The translations under genes and the position numbers were made by a program. Positions 46,326 through 57,327 of a DNA stretch of 64,000 bases are shown here, in pieces (the first letter of the stretch is position 1; every line of letters starts with the position of its first letter). The notes below the pieces were generated by a model. It was not told where the DNA came from, ran no database searches, and saw only the letters and a program-made list of their open reading frames with translations. The stretch is from Dryomyza anilis. Lineage: Eukaryota > Arthropoda > Insecta > Diptera > Dryomyzidae. The stretch is from positions 12,877,529 through 12,941,528 of the forward strand of contig OX638132.1 in NCBI GenBank assembly GCA_951804985.1, given 5' to 3'.

Positions 46326-46738
46326 CACCGAAAAAAATACTGTATTAAAAAATACTAAAAATGTCTTTAAAATAAATACATATGTATTTGATTTACGTCC
46401 AAAAGCATATGTATTTATTTTTACTAAACTGACGTAGTTGTTTTTGTGTGGAAAATTACTACATAATTTAACAGCTTTTCTATACAAAATTTCTAAACAT
46501 ATGTAATAAAAAATCTACATTTTGTCTTTATTTATACGTTCAGAAATATGTAGAGAAATTACTACATATGCCTTTAATTTTACAATAATATGTAGTTATT
46601 TTACTTTGTTGTGATAATTAATATATTTATCAAAAATTATAAATCTGAAAACTATTTAGTTGTATAGTACAAATACAACTAAAGATTGTTTCCCACAACC
46701 ACAAGAAAAATCTACACATAAATAAATAAATAAATATA

Positions 46739-46773
<35 letters not shown>

Positions 46774-47093
46774 AAATATAAATAAAACAAATATTCTCCT
46801 GATCATGATATGTAAATAATTAATAATTTAATATTAAACTATAATACACAAAATAATTGCATAATACATTTTATGTATTATGTAGTGCACGTATTTCAAA
46901 ATAAAAACTACAGAAAACAAATACATACTACATATTCTGCAATATGTAGAAAACCATTTTCTAATACATTGTGTAGTAAAATTCAGACAAATTAATACAA
47001 ATGTATTAAAAAACGATCAAAATGTAGTAAAACTTAATTTTTTCAAAACGAAGACATAATGTAGTATAATTTACTACAGTATTATTTTCGGTG
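46326..47093 (+). mobile_element. 768-bp element, CACCGAAAAAAATACTGTA ends
   Basis: The left end CACCGAAAAAAATACTGTA is mirrored at the right end (TACTACAGTATTATTTTCGGTG with the last 5 bases exact). Related pieces lie at 1711-1945 and 8750-8900. It contains an (AAAT)n microsatellite at about 46720-46800. No coding region. Confidence 0.85.
46720..46800. repeat. (AAAT)n microsatellite
   Basis: About 15 mostly perfect AAAT repeats with a few TATAA interruptions, inside the CACCG element. Confidence 0.9.
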
Positions 47094-47282
47094 TTCGTTA
47101 AATCAGCAATTCCGTTAGCTAATATGAAATGTGTACGTCAATGCTGCAAATAACACAGTGCACCAAAAGCGCACTTTTTTTTTTTGGTGCAAGAGACTTG
47201 ACAATTTTTTTAGAGTCCTTGAGAAACCTGGAGAAATTTCCCCTAACGAACTTATGCCCTATCACGCCAGGTTTAGGAGATA
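47094..47282. other. Short spacer before the Helitron
   Basis: No feature is seen. It ends in A at 47282, the base expected 5' of a Helitron. Confidence 0.6.
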
Positions 47283-48905
47283 TCTATATAAAACTCTTGG
47301 TCCGTCTGTCAGTCTGTCGGTCTGTCTGTCTGTCTGACTGTTTGTTCCAGCATCACGTCTAAACCGCTGAACCGATTTAACTGAAATTTTGCACCAGGAT
47401 ACTATGGAGTCCGGAGGGTGTCATAGGCTATATATGGGCGGGATTGGAAAAAGGGGCGTGGCACCTCCCATACAACCTAAACTTTCAAAACGACATAACT
47501 CGGCACATACACAAGCTAAGAAGATGAAACAAAAAACTCAAATACAAAAATAAATACAAAAGCAAAAACACAAAAATAAAAGCAAAAATCAAATACAAAA
47601 ACAAAAGTAAAAGTAAAAGCACAAAACTTAAGCTATAACTCAAAAACAACAGAAAAATAAAAAAGGATAGAAAAAAAAATCAACCACACTAAAATTCACC
47701 ACACAAAAACTCACCACACTAAATTTCACCACACTAAAACTCACCACACTAAAATTCACTTCACTTAAACTCACCACACTAAAATTCACCACACTAAAAC
47801 TCACTACTCTAAATTTGACCACACTAAAACTCACCACACTGAAATTCACCACATTCAAATTGGCCCACTTAAACTGACCACACTAAAATTCACCACACTT
47901 AAATTCAACACACTAAAACACACAATAAAATTCACTACACTTAAACTCACCTTACTAAAATTGACCACACTAAAACTCACCACACTAAAACTCACCACAC
48001 TAAAACTCACCACATTAAAACTCACCACAACAAAATTCACCACACTAAAATTCACCACACTAAAATTCACCACACTAAAAATCACCACACTAAAATTCAC
48101 CACACTTAAATTGTACACACTAAAACACACAACAATAAAGTTCACTACACTTAAACTCACCACACTAAAATTCACCACTTTAAAACTCACTACATTAAAA
48201 CTCACCTCACTAAAACTAACCACAATAAAACTTCTCTGGGAAAAGCTCTACGGGGAAGAATTCAAATTGGCCCACTTAAACTGACCACACTAAAATTCAC
48301 CACACTTAAATTCAACACACTAAAACACACAATAAAATTCACTACACTTAAACTCACCTTACTAAAATTGACCACACTAAAACTCACCACACTAAAACTC
48401 ACCACACTAAAACTCACCACATTAAAACTCACCACAACAAAATTCACCACACTAAAATTCACCACACTAAAATTCACCACACTAAAAATCACCACACTAA
48501 AATTCACCACACTTAAATTGTACACACTAAAACACACAACAATAAAGTTCACTACACTTAAACTCACCACACTAAAATTCACCACTTTAAAACTCACTAC
48601 ATTAAAACTCACCTCACTAAAACTAACCACAATAAAACTTCTCTGGGAAAAGCTCTACGGGGAAGAATTCTACGGGAATGAATTCTACGGGGAAGCACAG
48701 TCTGAGAAAGAATTGTATATGAGAAAAGTTGTTTTATTGGATAATTAGTATGGTTTTGGCTACTACATTTATAAAACCAATAAAAAAAACGTCCACAGCA
48801 AAGCACGGGTCCCTGAATAATAAAAATGTTATTTATATTAATAACATTGCTCAATAACCTTGCATTCACATAATATTTGCACGAGTCGTGTACGGGTCCA
48901 GCTAG
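47283..48905 (+). mobile_element. Non-autonomous Helitron with internal minisatellite
   Basis: The 5' end is TCTATATAAAACTCTTGG preceded by A. The 3' end is CTAG (48902-48905) followed by T. A small hairpin CACGAGTCGTG (48880-48890) lies 11 bases before the CTAG. These are the A/T insertion site and 3' hairpin expected of Helitrons. Inside are a (GTCT)n tract (about 47301-47340), an AAAAC array (about 47530-47640), a 15-bp minisatellite (47690-48660), and a tail containing AACGTCCACAGC. No Rep/helicase frame exists; the open frames are minisatellite by-products. Confidence 0.75.
47690..48660. repeat. 15-bp minisatellite (CACCACACTAAAACT), with exact 407-bp duplication
   Basis: The unit CACCACACTAAAACT (or AATT variant) is repeated dozens of times. 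Because 15 is a multiple of 3, frames stay open on both strands (TTLKL and FSVVS repeats). These are not genes. The blocks 47855-48261 and 48262-48668 are the same 407 bp, with identical translations on both strands over their length. Confidence 0.93.
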
Positions 48906-48981
48906 TATGACTATAAAAGTCCTAAAGTGACCGCAATACTACCGTTGATTTATTGAGAAAACTGTAGTAATTATAGATTAG

Positions 48982-49099
48982 TTGTCTGAGAACAAAATGT
49001 AGACACTATCCAAGGCTGCATATCTGTAGTACATATTAAATTTCTATCTCGTCATTTTAATACAAATATGAATAGTGTTTACATTTGGTTCTCAGACAA
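48982..49099. mobile_element. 118-bp MITE with 28-bp TIRs
   Basis: TTGTCTGAGAACAAAATGTA at the left and its near-mirror at 49072-49099 (TTGTCTGAGAACCAAATGTA inward). A very short palindromic element. Confidence 0.75.
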
Positions 49100-49664
49100 T
49101 AAATCCAGGTCATAAGTTTGTTGGGTGAAATTTCGTTACTCAAGAATTCTAACAAAATTGTCACTGTGTATTTATATATCATGAAACATTATCTAATTTT
49201 CCAAAAAATCTAACTTATCTTCATAAAGCGGTACTACGAATGCAAGGTTTAAAGTATGAACTTTGTTTACAATGTTTATGCAAATTACAACAATTTGTCG
49301 ATTTTTATAATTAGTTTGCTGAAACTTTTCTGCCAATATTGTTATTTTGCATTAATTAATGTACCTATATGTATGAAATTAAGTATGACTTTTGGTTTGA
49401 ATTGAAGATAATATTTTTAAAAAATTCGTTATGCATAGTAACTTTTTTATTTTATTGTTTTATGAATCAGGATTTTTCGTGGACTGCGACTTTTGTTTAC
49501 CATATAATACTGGCAAAAAAAATTACTACATACTATATTTGGACTGACCTGTAATAGCATCCATAAAAACATTCTGCCCCAATTTGCCCATGCTGAACAA
49601 CTCTCCACAAATTACATTATGACCTCTGTTATCATACGGCACCAGTTGCTCGATTTATGAGAAG
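49100..49664. other. AT-rich non-coding DNA
   Basis: No gene or repeat recognised. Confidence 0.5.
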
Positions 49665-49674
49665 TAACGCTGAA

Positions 49675-49944
49675 GTAGCCGCGGTAACCACTGAGCTTAG
49701 TACATAGGACTGTGAGCCGAAAGGTCCCCGATTCAAGCCTGTACTGGGGCTAACAACATCTTTTCATAGAAACATTTTTCATATACCGCGCTACCTCTCG
49801 GCAGTAAATGGCAAACCTACGAGAGTAAAACATTCCCTCTCACCCGCCGTTCGGATTCAGCAAATATAACACGCACAGCTCAAAATGGTGAGAGAGCTCG
49901 ACCTAAGTTCTTATAGAACTGTAGTGCCAAACTATTATTATTAT
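49675..49944 (+). mobile_element. tRNA-derived SINE with 10-bp TSD and inverted A box
   Basis: The copy is flanked by TAACGCTGAA on both sides (49665-49674 and 49945-49954), with an ATT-rich tail. The body matches the 22076 copy. In the head, the A-box segment reads TAACCACTGAGCT at 49685-49697, the reverse complement of AGCTCAGTGGTTA, while the sequence before and after it is in normal orientation. The B box is GATTCAAGCC (49730-49739). Confidence 0.93.
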
Positions 49945-50122
49945 TAACGCTGAATTAACAAGGCATTAGTTGTTCGATTTTTGAGTAGCAGAGAAATGAC
50001 ATAAGTATTAAAAAATTCCTCCAATAATATGTGTGTTTCAGTTTCTGTTTGTTTTTCTGATTATTTGTAAATATATATATATATTTTTTTTTAATTTTTT
50101 CCTATCTCTATTGGTTTTCATA

Positions 50123-50378
50123 TCGTCGTTGTAGAACTAAAAGTCATAAAATACATTTTTTTGGAATTCTTAAATTTCAGGTTTGTTGGTCATTATTATA
50201 AAAAGTATCTGATACATTTCTAAAGTTAAAATACCAATTGATAGATTCACATTTTCTTATCATTTGGTACAAATATTGAGATCATCGATTATAAATTGAC
50301 AGATATATTAACATTTTTGTATGTGAATAATTGGCATTTTCAAAATGTAGTTGGTGACTTTTAGTTCTACAACGACGA
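50123..50378. mobile_element. 256-bp MITE, TCGTCGTTGTAGAAC ends
   Basis: TCGTCGTTGTAGAACTAAAA at the left is mirrored exactly for about 24 bp at the right. TA flanks both ends (50121-50122, 50379-50380). A same-length copy is at 62520-62775. Confidence 0.92.
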
Positions 50379-50409
50379 TATTATGATTTTTGGCAAGTAA
50401 CAAGTGAAA

Positions 50410-50620
50410 ATGGGACACTGTGCGGCGGTAACATTGAGTCTTATTTCTATCGAAATGTGAGTGATGTTAACCGTCTGTCTGCCTGCGCTCGATAACATCG
50501 ATATATCCGAACTGTGGTTCAAATATGACGACTGGGTCTTCTCACGGCGAGCGTCGCTGCGATTATGCGACTTGACACCGCACGATTATTTTCTCTGGAG
50601 TTACGTCAAGTTCTTAGTCT
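50410..50620 (+). pseudogene. Decayed mariner transposase fragment
   Basis: The translation keeps a GGNIESYFYRNVSDVN-like block (shifted frame), PALDNIDISELWFKYDD and then, after a deletion of the QQDG-HTA region, RLCDLTPHDYFLWSYVKF, which contains the third catalytic Asp motif. It parallels residues around the second and third Asp of the mariner at 15475-16475 but is from a more diverged copy. The frame after about 50620 has no similarity. Confidence 0.75.
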
Positions 50621-50760
50621 ACAGTGCACTGTGGAACATAAAATCAATTCTAGCTCGCTGTAAATACAGTTTTGCTCCAATCTTAACGAAACTTTACACT
50701 AAGCATACATGTTCTATGAATAGATTTCAATTTGAAAATTATCAAGGACCATTGCTATAA

Positions 50761-51763
50761 TTGAAATGGTAAAATGACTATAACTTTGGTTTGGAATGAG
50801 ATATTTTGTTTTTAATTGGTATTTAGATACACAATGTAATTGCACATGACCATTCTTAATATGGATATGATTGACAAACTGCCACGCCTACCATTCTTTT
50901 TAAACTATATAACTTGACCATTGTAAGAGATATTCTGATTATATTAGGTACTATGGTACATATCACAGTTCCTAACTACCATACCAAATATGAGCCAGTT
51001 TTGTCAACTATAATGTCAGAAAAGTCAAAACTGACATATTAAAGTAACAAAATTTAGTTGAATTATTTTACGATTTTCGGACTTTTCTCATCACTTAAAC
51101 TCATTTTAAATGACGTGTGAAAAACTAATGCAGGCATGTTTAACATCGTTAGAAAGAAGACATTTCAAACAATATGTCTGTAAAAAGATTTGGAGGCATA
51201 TTGGAAGGTTTTTGTTTTCCATGTCTACTTTTGTATAAAAAATACGTAATTTATGTTTTTGACAGATAATCAGGAAAAACCCAAATAGCCATTTGCAATT
51301 TTTGATACACACAATGATAGTTCTCTCAATTCCCAATAACATAAAACTAACACTCTGTATGTGGAGTATATATTGAAAGAGTTATGACAGTTTTAATGTA
51401 ACCCATTTTTATTTCTTGAAAAGCACTTGTTTATTTTTTTTCTTTTTAAGCAAGCCTACAGAGAAGTATTTTTTCACAAGGGTGTATCATTTTTTGTTTG
51501 TTCTCTAGATTCTCATAAATTATTAATAAAATGACATAAATTTCAACTTTCTGCAACAAACTTTAATTTCTGATTTTCGGTCAACTTCTGTCCCATAGTG
51601 CAGTGTAGTTTCTACACTAATAAGCCAACCACTACGGCCGAGCTCGAGGTCAACATTCGAGAAACAATTGCTGGAATAACCCGCACATATTTAACAGAGT
51701 AGGTGTAGCTAATATAGTATTTTTTTTAGGGAAAACATTATTTTCATGTATATATATAATATA
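50761..51763. other. AT-rich non-coding DNA
   Basis: No feature recognised apart from scattered A and T runs. Confidence 0.5.
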
Positions 51764-52352
51764 TGGGCCATTCCACACCAAATCGACCAAAAAAAGTCAA
51801 ATTTGAGATTTTACCTTTTCGATCTTAATGAACTTTTGGCAACTGATAAAGGGTATCGAGACATGCACTAAACATTTTTTTTTATTTTTTCCGACCACTA
51901 CTTCCAGAGATACAGTGGCTCAAAGTTGGAAAAAAGTGCCAAAAATCACTTTTGTACTGTTGTTCATATTTAAATATCTCTTGAACTGGAAATGCTAGAA
52001 ACTCCGTTAATGGCTCGTTTTAAAGCTAATCGAACAAGCTTTTAGAAAAATTAAGTTGTAATTTCCAAACGGTAACATGTGGCCCGTGGTCATTATCCTT
52101 GCACTTCAAAATTGATGTCCTTAAAAAAGACCCTTTTTAAAATTCTGAAAAAAATCCGTTTTCGTCAATTTATTATAAATGTTCATACAAAATTTCAAGA
52201 TGGTATTTTGATGGCATCATATTTTAAAAAATTATTTTCTAAAAAAAAATTGTTTAGTGCATGGGTCGATACCCTTTATCAGTTGCCAAAATTTCATTGA
52301 AATCGAAGAAGAAGAGTTACAACAGCTGGTCGATTTGGTGTGGAATGGCCCA
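51764..52352. mobile_element. 589-bp MITE, TGGGCCATTCCACACC ends
   Basis: The left end TGGGCCATTCCACACCAAAT and its mirror at the right (ATTTGGTGTGGAATGGCCCA) match over about 27 bp. TA lies outside both. 'ATAAAGGGTATCGA' is also present in inverted positions near both ends. A truncated copy is at 38949-39352. Confidence 0.92.
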
Positions 52353-52419
52353 TATATAATATTTGATTTGATTAAAAAAGCTCACTTAATCTCGTATAAA
52401 GTAAAATTCTGTAGATGTA

Positions 52420-52618
52420 AATTTCATATGAGATATTTGAAAGTAAGTGGTCGGTTCCAAGGGCACAATTGACATGCCAGACAGCGTAGATATATAAGTA
52501 CTCTAAATTAGAAGTTGAATTGATCTAGCTCTTGTAGTTTTTCTGTAATCGGGATTTAAACAGACGTATAGTCAGAAGGACATCGCTAAATCGACTCAGG
52601 AGTTCATGCTGATCAAGT
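52420..52618 (-). mobile_element. Degenerate DINE-1-like remnant
   Basis: In plus-strand order: ATATTTGAAAGTAAGTGGTC, a GCGTAGATATATAAG stretch, TTGATCTAGCTCTTG, CATCGCTAAATCGACTCAGG and CATGCTGATCAAG. All are found in the same order in copy B. The (GTCT)n tract is lost. Confidence 0.8.
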
Positions 52619-53480
52619 TTAATAAACACGTTTTTGGATGGTTATGAAATATTTTTTTGAAAATCATGAAATAGAAACGAATTTCATTTATAGTCGAAGC
52701 TCTATTAGTGCCGTAGTTGTGAAATTTTTCACATTCATCAGACTTTATTCAATGATATTGAAATTCAAAAAAATTAAAAATAATTCGAAAAATGAAAATT
52801 CAAATCTAAACCATAACGTGACACGGTAATTCATAAACCGTTTCGGTATAAAACCTCAAATAGAAACTATAATCCTAGCGATGGAATAATTCAAATTCAA
52901 AACCGGTATTCATTTTTGTTTACATCCTTGAAATGATTGCAATTATTTTAAATTAAATGCAGAATGTATAATATTTAATTTCTTTATTTTATACATCATT
53001 TATTGTTCACACATGTTAAAAATCAGCTTTTTTTGCTGCCGATCTGATATTCATTAATTCAGCCATCAATTTGCGCGCACAAAGTCAGCCGTCAACATTT
53101 TATCTATTTTGTGTGTATATGTGAGGTTTTTTTCACAAAGGACATACACAATCACACTCAAATGCACACTAATTTATTAAACTTCTTATCATAATCAAAC
53201 GTGCATTGTTAGCCTTAATGCGATGCGTATGAAAGAACAGAAATTAATTCTGAATAACAAGAACAATTCCACTTAGTTACTTAAATGACAACTAAGTAGA
53301 TCTGTTTCTTAAAATTAAGAATTTTTCAGTTTAGCTGTATATCACACCGTATATTTCTTGATTCCTACTGGATTTTAGAATGTTTTTCTCTGTGGAGAAA
53401 TCGTATTCGAACCGTTTGTTTACATATTTTATATCAAATTCGATTGGAATTCGATCGAAAGTCGGAAAATGACCGAATAT
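52619..53480. other. AT-rich non-coding DNA
   Basis: No gene is seen. The segment at about 53260-53400 resembles about 22640-22790 ('AATTAAGAATTTT', 'TAGCTGTA-ATCAC', 'GATTCCT-CTGGATTTTAGA'), so it is part of an uncharacterised dispersed repeat. Confidence 0.5.
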
Positions 53481-54190
53481 TTCAAAATCTTTGTATTTAA
53501 AAATACTCAAAATACCTTAGATAGTCAATAATACAGATTTACTTATTCTAAGGCCGACTTTTTTTTAGTTCTTCAGCATGTATAACGTCTCTATGGTGAA
53601 AATAAAATCAAAAACCTTCGACTACTCATTTTTCCATTCGAAACTTACCACACTGAAACTCACCACACCGAAACTTACCACTCCAAAACTCACCGCACCT
53701 AAACTCACCACGTCGAAACATACCACTCCAAAACTCACCACATCGAAACTTACCACTTCTAAACACACTACATCGAAACTCACCACACCGAAACTCACCA
53801 CATTGAAACTTACCACTCCAAAACTCTCCACATCGAAACTTACCACTTCAAAACTCACCACATCGAGACTCACCACACCATAACTTACCGCACTAAAACT
53901 TACCACTTCAAAACTCACTACGTCGAAACTCACCGAAACTTATCACTCCAAAACTCACCACATCGAAACTCACCACATCGAAATTCACCACTCCAAAATT
54001 CACTGCACTAAAATAAACAACCAAGAGTGCATAATTCAAAATCTTTGTTTACAAAAATACTCAAAATACCTTAGATAGTCAATAACACAGATTTACTTAT
54101 TCTAAGGCCAACTTTTTTAGTTCTTCAGCATGTATATAGTCTCTATGGTGAAAATAAAAACAAAAACCTTCGACTACTCATTTTACCATT
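53481..54190. repeat. 15-bp minisatellite between two 160-bp direct repeats
   Basis: The flank 53481-53640 recurs at 54032-54190 (offset about 551 bp; both contain ACCTTAGATAGTCAATAA and AAACCTTCGACTACTCATTT). Between them CACCACACCGAAACT or CACATCGAAACT units repeat from 53640 to about 54012. The frames on both strands are products of the repeat. Confidence 0.9.
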
Positions 54191-55500
54191 TTCCTATTTT
54201 TTATATATATATTTTTTTTTTGTTCTTTTGTAGCTGTTTTAAGATGCGTAATTATTGATTATTTTGTGGTTTTTATTAATAACCATGTTTGTCTAAAAAG
54301 CACGCTTAGTTAATCTATTCGAACCAGTTTCTTTCGCTATGCCCAAAGGCTTAAAATGCATTCACGTGTGTGTGTGTGTGTGGTTGTATTTGCTTCTTTG
54401 TGTTAATTACGCTGTTATTAACATTTTGCATGGCTCAACGCCTTCAAAAACCAGTGATTAAGAAAACCAACCCCGCCCACTGTGCGCACTGTGGGCACTG
54501 TCGATGCGACGCGTTGCAAAGCGGCTCCTTTACCAATTTTGCAAACCACACATGTGAACACTTTCGAACATGCTGTGACAACAAGGACAACGATTTATAT
54601 TGATATTTTCTACAACCACTTTAAGGAGACACTGTACCACAAATGTCGCACAAATACTTTAATGTGGCACAGAACTTTTATCTAAAACTCGACATAAAAT
54701 GTAACATAATTTGAGCAGAACAAAATAATCTTCAAAAATTAACAAGGTTTTTAGTGGCCATCAATGTTTAAGCGACTTGAGGCACGTAGCCGTATTACGA
54801 GTCATAAACATGACAAAGTGTCGCCAAAGAAATGCTGCCACATTTTCCGATTTTGTAATAATAAAAAAAAAATAAAAATAAAAACTTAATAATGTCAGAA
54901 ACATGTAAGAGCAACAAATCAAAACGCATTGCCTGTCAAATAAAAATTGTCATAATTGTCACTGACCAGGACAACATCATGAGCCACAAAACAACCCCCT
55001 ATTTGGTTCTTTGTATTTTTTTTTTTGTTCGTTCATTTTACGTTTTACGTTTATCGTTTTTATTGCTGTTGACATAATTTGAAAACAACATTTTTACACC
55101 TCTATTTCATGAGGCAGCCAATTTAATTGTCGTCCTGCAACAAAACGATTGTCTTGCAGCATTTCGAATATGTGCCGCCAGGATGTGGCGAGGATGTCGA
55201 TTGGCACAAACCATGATTTTTAATGTTCAATATGGTCAACTTTACTGCATTTTGCGCCACTTTCTTTCATAATTTCTTTGAAATTGTCATTGGAATTGTT
55301 TTAATTGCATTCATAAAAGAGATGCTGTAAACGAGCTGTAGTAAAATTTTTTGCTGATGGATTTCAAGACAGTTTCTTTTTACGTTTTTTTCAGAAAAAA
55401 AGCAATTTAAATTTTAGGAACGTTTTTGTCTAAATTAATTACTCACTTTTATTTTTATAAATTTCCTTACAAGAGTTTTTAATACTTTTATATCTATTTT
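54191..55500. other. Unique, GC-richer non-coding DNA
   Basis: It contains a TG run (54367-54382) and AGGACA at 54584 and 54968. The frame at 54370-54603 is Cys/His-rich but has no regular metal-binding spacing and no start context, so I do not call it. Confidence 0.45.
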
Positions 55501-55523
55501 TATACCCTACATTGTAGGGCCTA

Positions 55524-55635
55524 CAATCAAAATAAAAAGTCTCTAACAGTAGTAAAAAAGGTTTCCAATATAGCAAAAATGTTTGCTTAAAAGAGGAAAG
55601 CGCCGGATTTTGCTGAAACAGCAAATGACAGTTGA
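55524..55635 (+). mobile_element. Half copy of the CACTCAAAATAAAA-type element
   Basis: CAATCAAAATAAAAAGTCTC preceded by TA, then the conserved 'CAATATAGCAAAAATGTTTG', GAGGAAAGCGCCGGATT and CTGAAACAGCAAATGACAGT. The other end is absent. Confidence 0.8.
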
Positions 55636-55732
55636 ATGGTCTCGCCAAATATGGGAGGGATTCGGCAAGTGAGCGTGGCACCTCCAATACAAGATTCATT
55701 TTCGCGATGCTGTATGTCTACAGTTATTACTA

Positions 55733-56225
55733 GAGGTGGACGCGTGTCTGTTTTTGATTGCACGGGAACGTCGATAGATGACACGCACGATATGGGTTCC
55801 GATACCGGTTCTTTATGGTCCCTTATTATAAATAATTCAAAAATTAACTTTGGTACTGTTTTATTTTCTGAATCGGAACCTCTCCGGAATCGGAACCTCT
55901 CCGGAATCGGAACCTGTCGGGATCAAAAAATAACCGGAATCGGAACCGTTTTGATTTTTGGATCCGGAATCGGAAACGTTATTAAAAAATGTGTGGAACC
56001 GACACCTATATTCCAAAGTGTGTTTGTCCCTGGTAAAAATACCACGAAATTTTTGTTTTTTGATTGTGGAAGTAAAGGGTTTTTAAATTGGAGTAGAAAC
56101 TAAAAAAAAAATCTTTAATGGGTGTCTGATTTTAGAGGCACGGACACGCACGGGTACGACTACAACTAGCACGCACCGAGATTTGCGCGCACGAACTAAA
56201 ATTTTCGGGCGTGACACGGAAAAGG
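55733..56225 (+). mobile_element. hAT-like fragment with CCGGAATCGGAACC repeats
   Basis: It starts with TAGAGGTGGACGCGTGTCTG, like a hAT terminus, then CACGCACGATATGGG, then the repeat tract CCGGAATCGGAACC (55870-55980). At the right it has GTGAC/CACG-rich sequence (56140-56220) similar to the right part of the 29170-30630 element. No clear right TIR. Confidence 0.5.
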
Positions 56226-56298
56226 GTCGTCACGCTTATTACAGTGATAACGAGATATATTACTCAAGGGTGTAGTTAACCTCCCCAAATTCTTTATA

Positions 56299-57327
56299 CT
56301 CACCACACCGAAACTCACCACACCGAAACTCACCACACCGAAACTCACCACACCGAAACTTACCACTCCAAAGCTCACCGAAACTCACCACATCGAAACT
56401 GACCACTTCAAAACTCATCACATCGAAACTCACCACATCGACACTCACCACACCGAAACTCACCACACCGAAAGTCACCATATCGAAACATACCACATCG
56501 AAACTCACCACACCGAAACTTACCACACAGAAATTCACCACACTAAAACTCACCACATTGAAACTTACCACTTCAAAACTCACCACATCGAAACTTACGA
56601 CTTCAAAACTCACCTCATCGAAACTCGCCATACCGAAACTCATTACACTGAAACTCACCACACCGAAAGTCACCACATCGATACTTACCGCACCGAAACT
56701 CACCCCATCGAAACTCACCACACCGAAACTCACCACACCGAAAGTCACCATATCGAAACATACCACATAGAAACTCACCTCACAAAAAACTCACCACTTA
56801 CCATTCCAAAACTCACCGCACCTAAACTCACCACATCGAAACTTACCACTTCAAAACTTACCACATCGAAACTTACGACTTCAAAACTCACTTCATCGAA
56901 ACTCACCATACCGAAACTCATTACACTGAAACTCACCACACCGAAACTCACCACACCGAAACTTCCCACACCGAAACTCACCACATCGAAACTCACCACA
57001 CCGAAACTCACAACATTGAAACTTACCATTCCAAAACTGACCACAACGAACCACTCCAAAACTCACCACATCGAAACCTATCACATCGAGACTCACCACA
57101 CCAAAACTTACTACATCGAAACTCACCACTCCAAAATTCACCGCACTAAAAAAAAAATCCAAGAGTGCATAATCCTGTGGATTCTACGGTGAATAATCCT
57201 ACGGGAAAGAGTATCGTCTTTAAAAAGAGTTATTTTGTCTGATATGTTTTTTGTTGCTTTTGGTTACATTTATATCATCAAGAAAAAAATAAAAAAACGT
57301 CCACAGCGATTCACGTGTGCTTGCTAG
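56299..57327. repeat. 15-bp minisatellite (CACCACACCGAAACT) with Helitron-like tail
   Basis: About 850 bp of units CACCACACCGAAACT, CACCACATCGAAACT and CACCACTCCAAAACT. They are followed (57170-57327) by GGATTCTACGGTGAATAA and AACGTCCACAGCGATTCACG, like the tail of the 47283-48905 Helitron, ending in CTAG (57324-57327) plus T. The upstream Helitron start is missing, so this looks like a 5'-truncated copy. The open frames (for example 56260-56778 minus) are not genes. Confidence 0.85.

Noticed and set aside
47640..48748. Long frames of FSVVNFSVVS and TTLKLTTLKL repeats on both strands
   Set aside because: They are produced by a 15-bp tandem repeat whose length is a multiple of three; no start context, no domain, and they are open on both strands.
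53578..53933. TTPKLTT / FDVVSFGVV repeat frames
   Set aside because: Same 15-bp minisatellite effect.
54370..54603. Small Cys/His-rich protein, perhaps a zinc finger
   Set aside because: Cys/His spacing is irregular and the start lies in a TG microsatellite.
56260..57162. Frames of up to 172 codons in Val/Ser/Phe repeats
   Set aside because: Minisatellite translation, not a silk-like or adhesive protein gene; no signal peptide and no unique ends.
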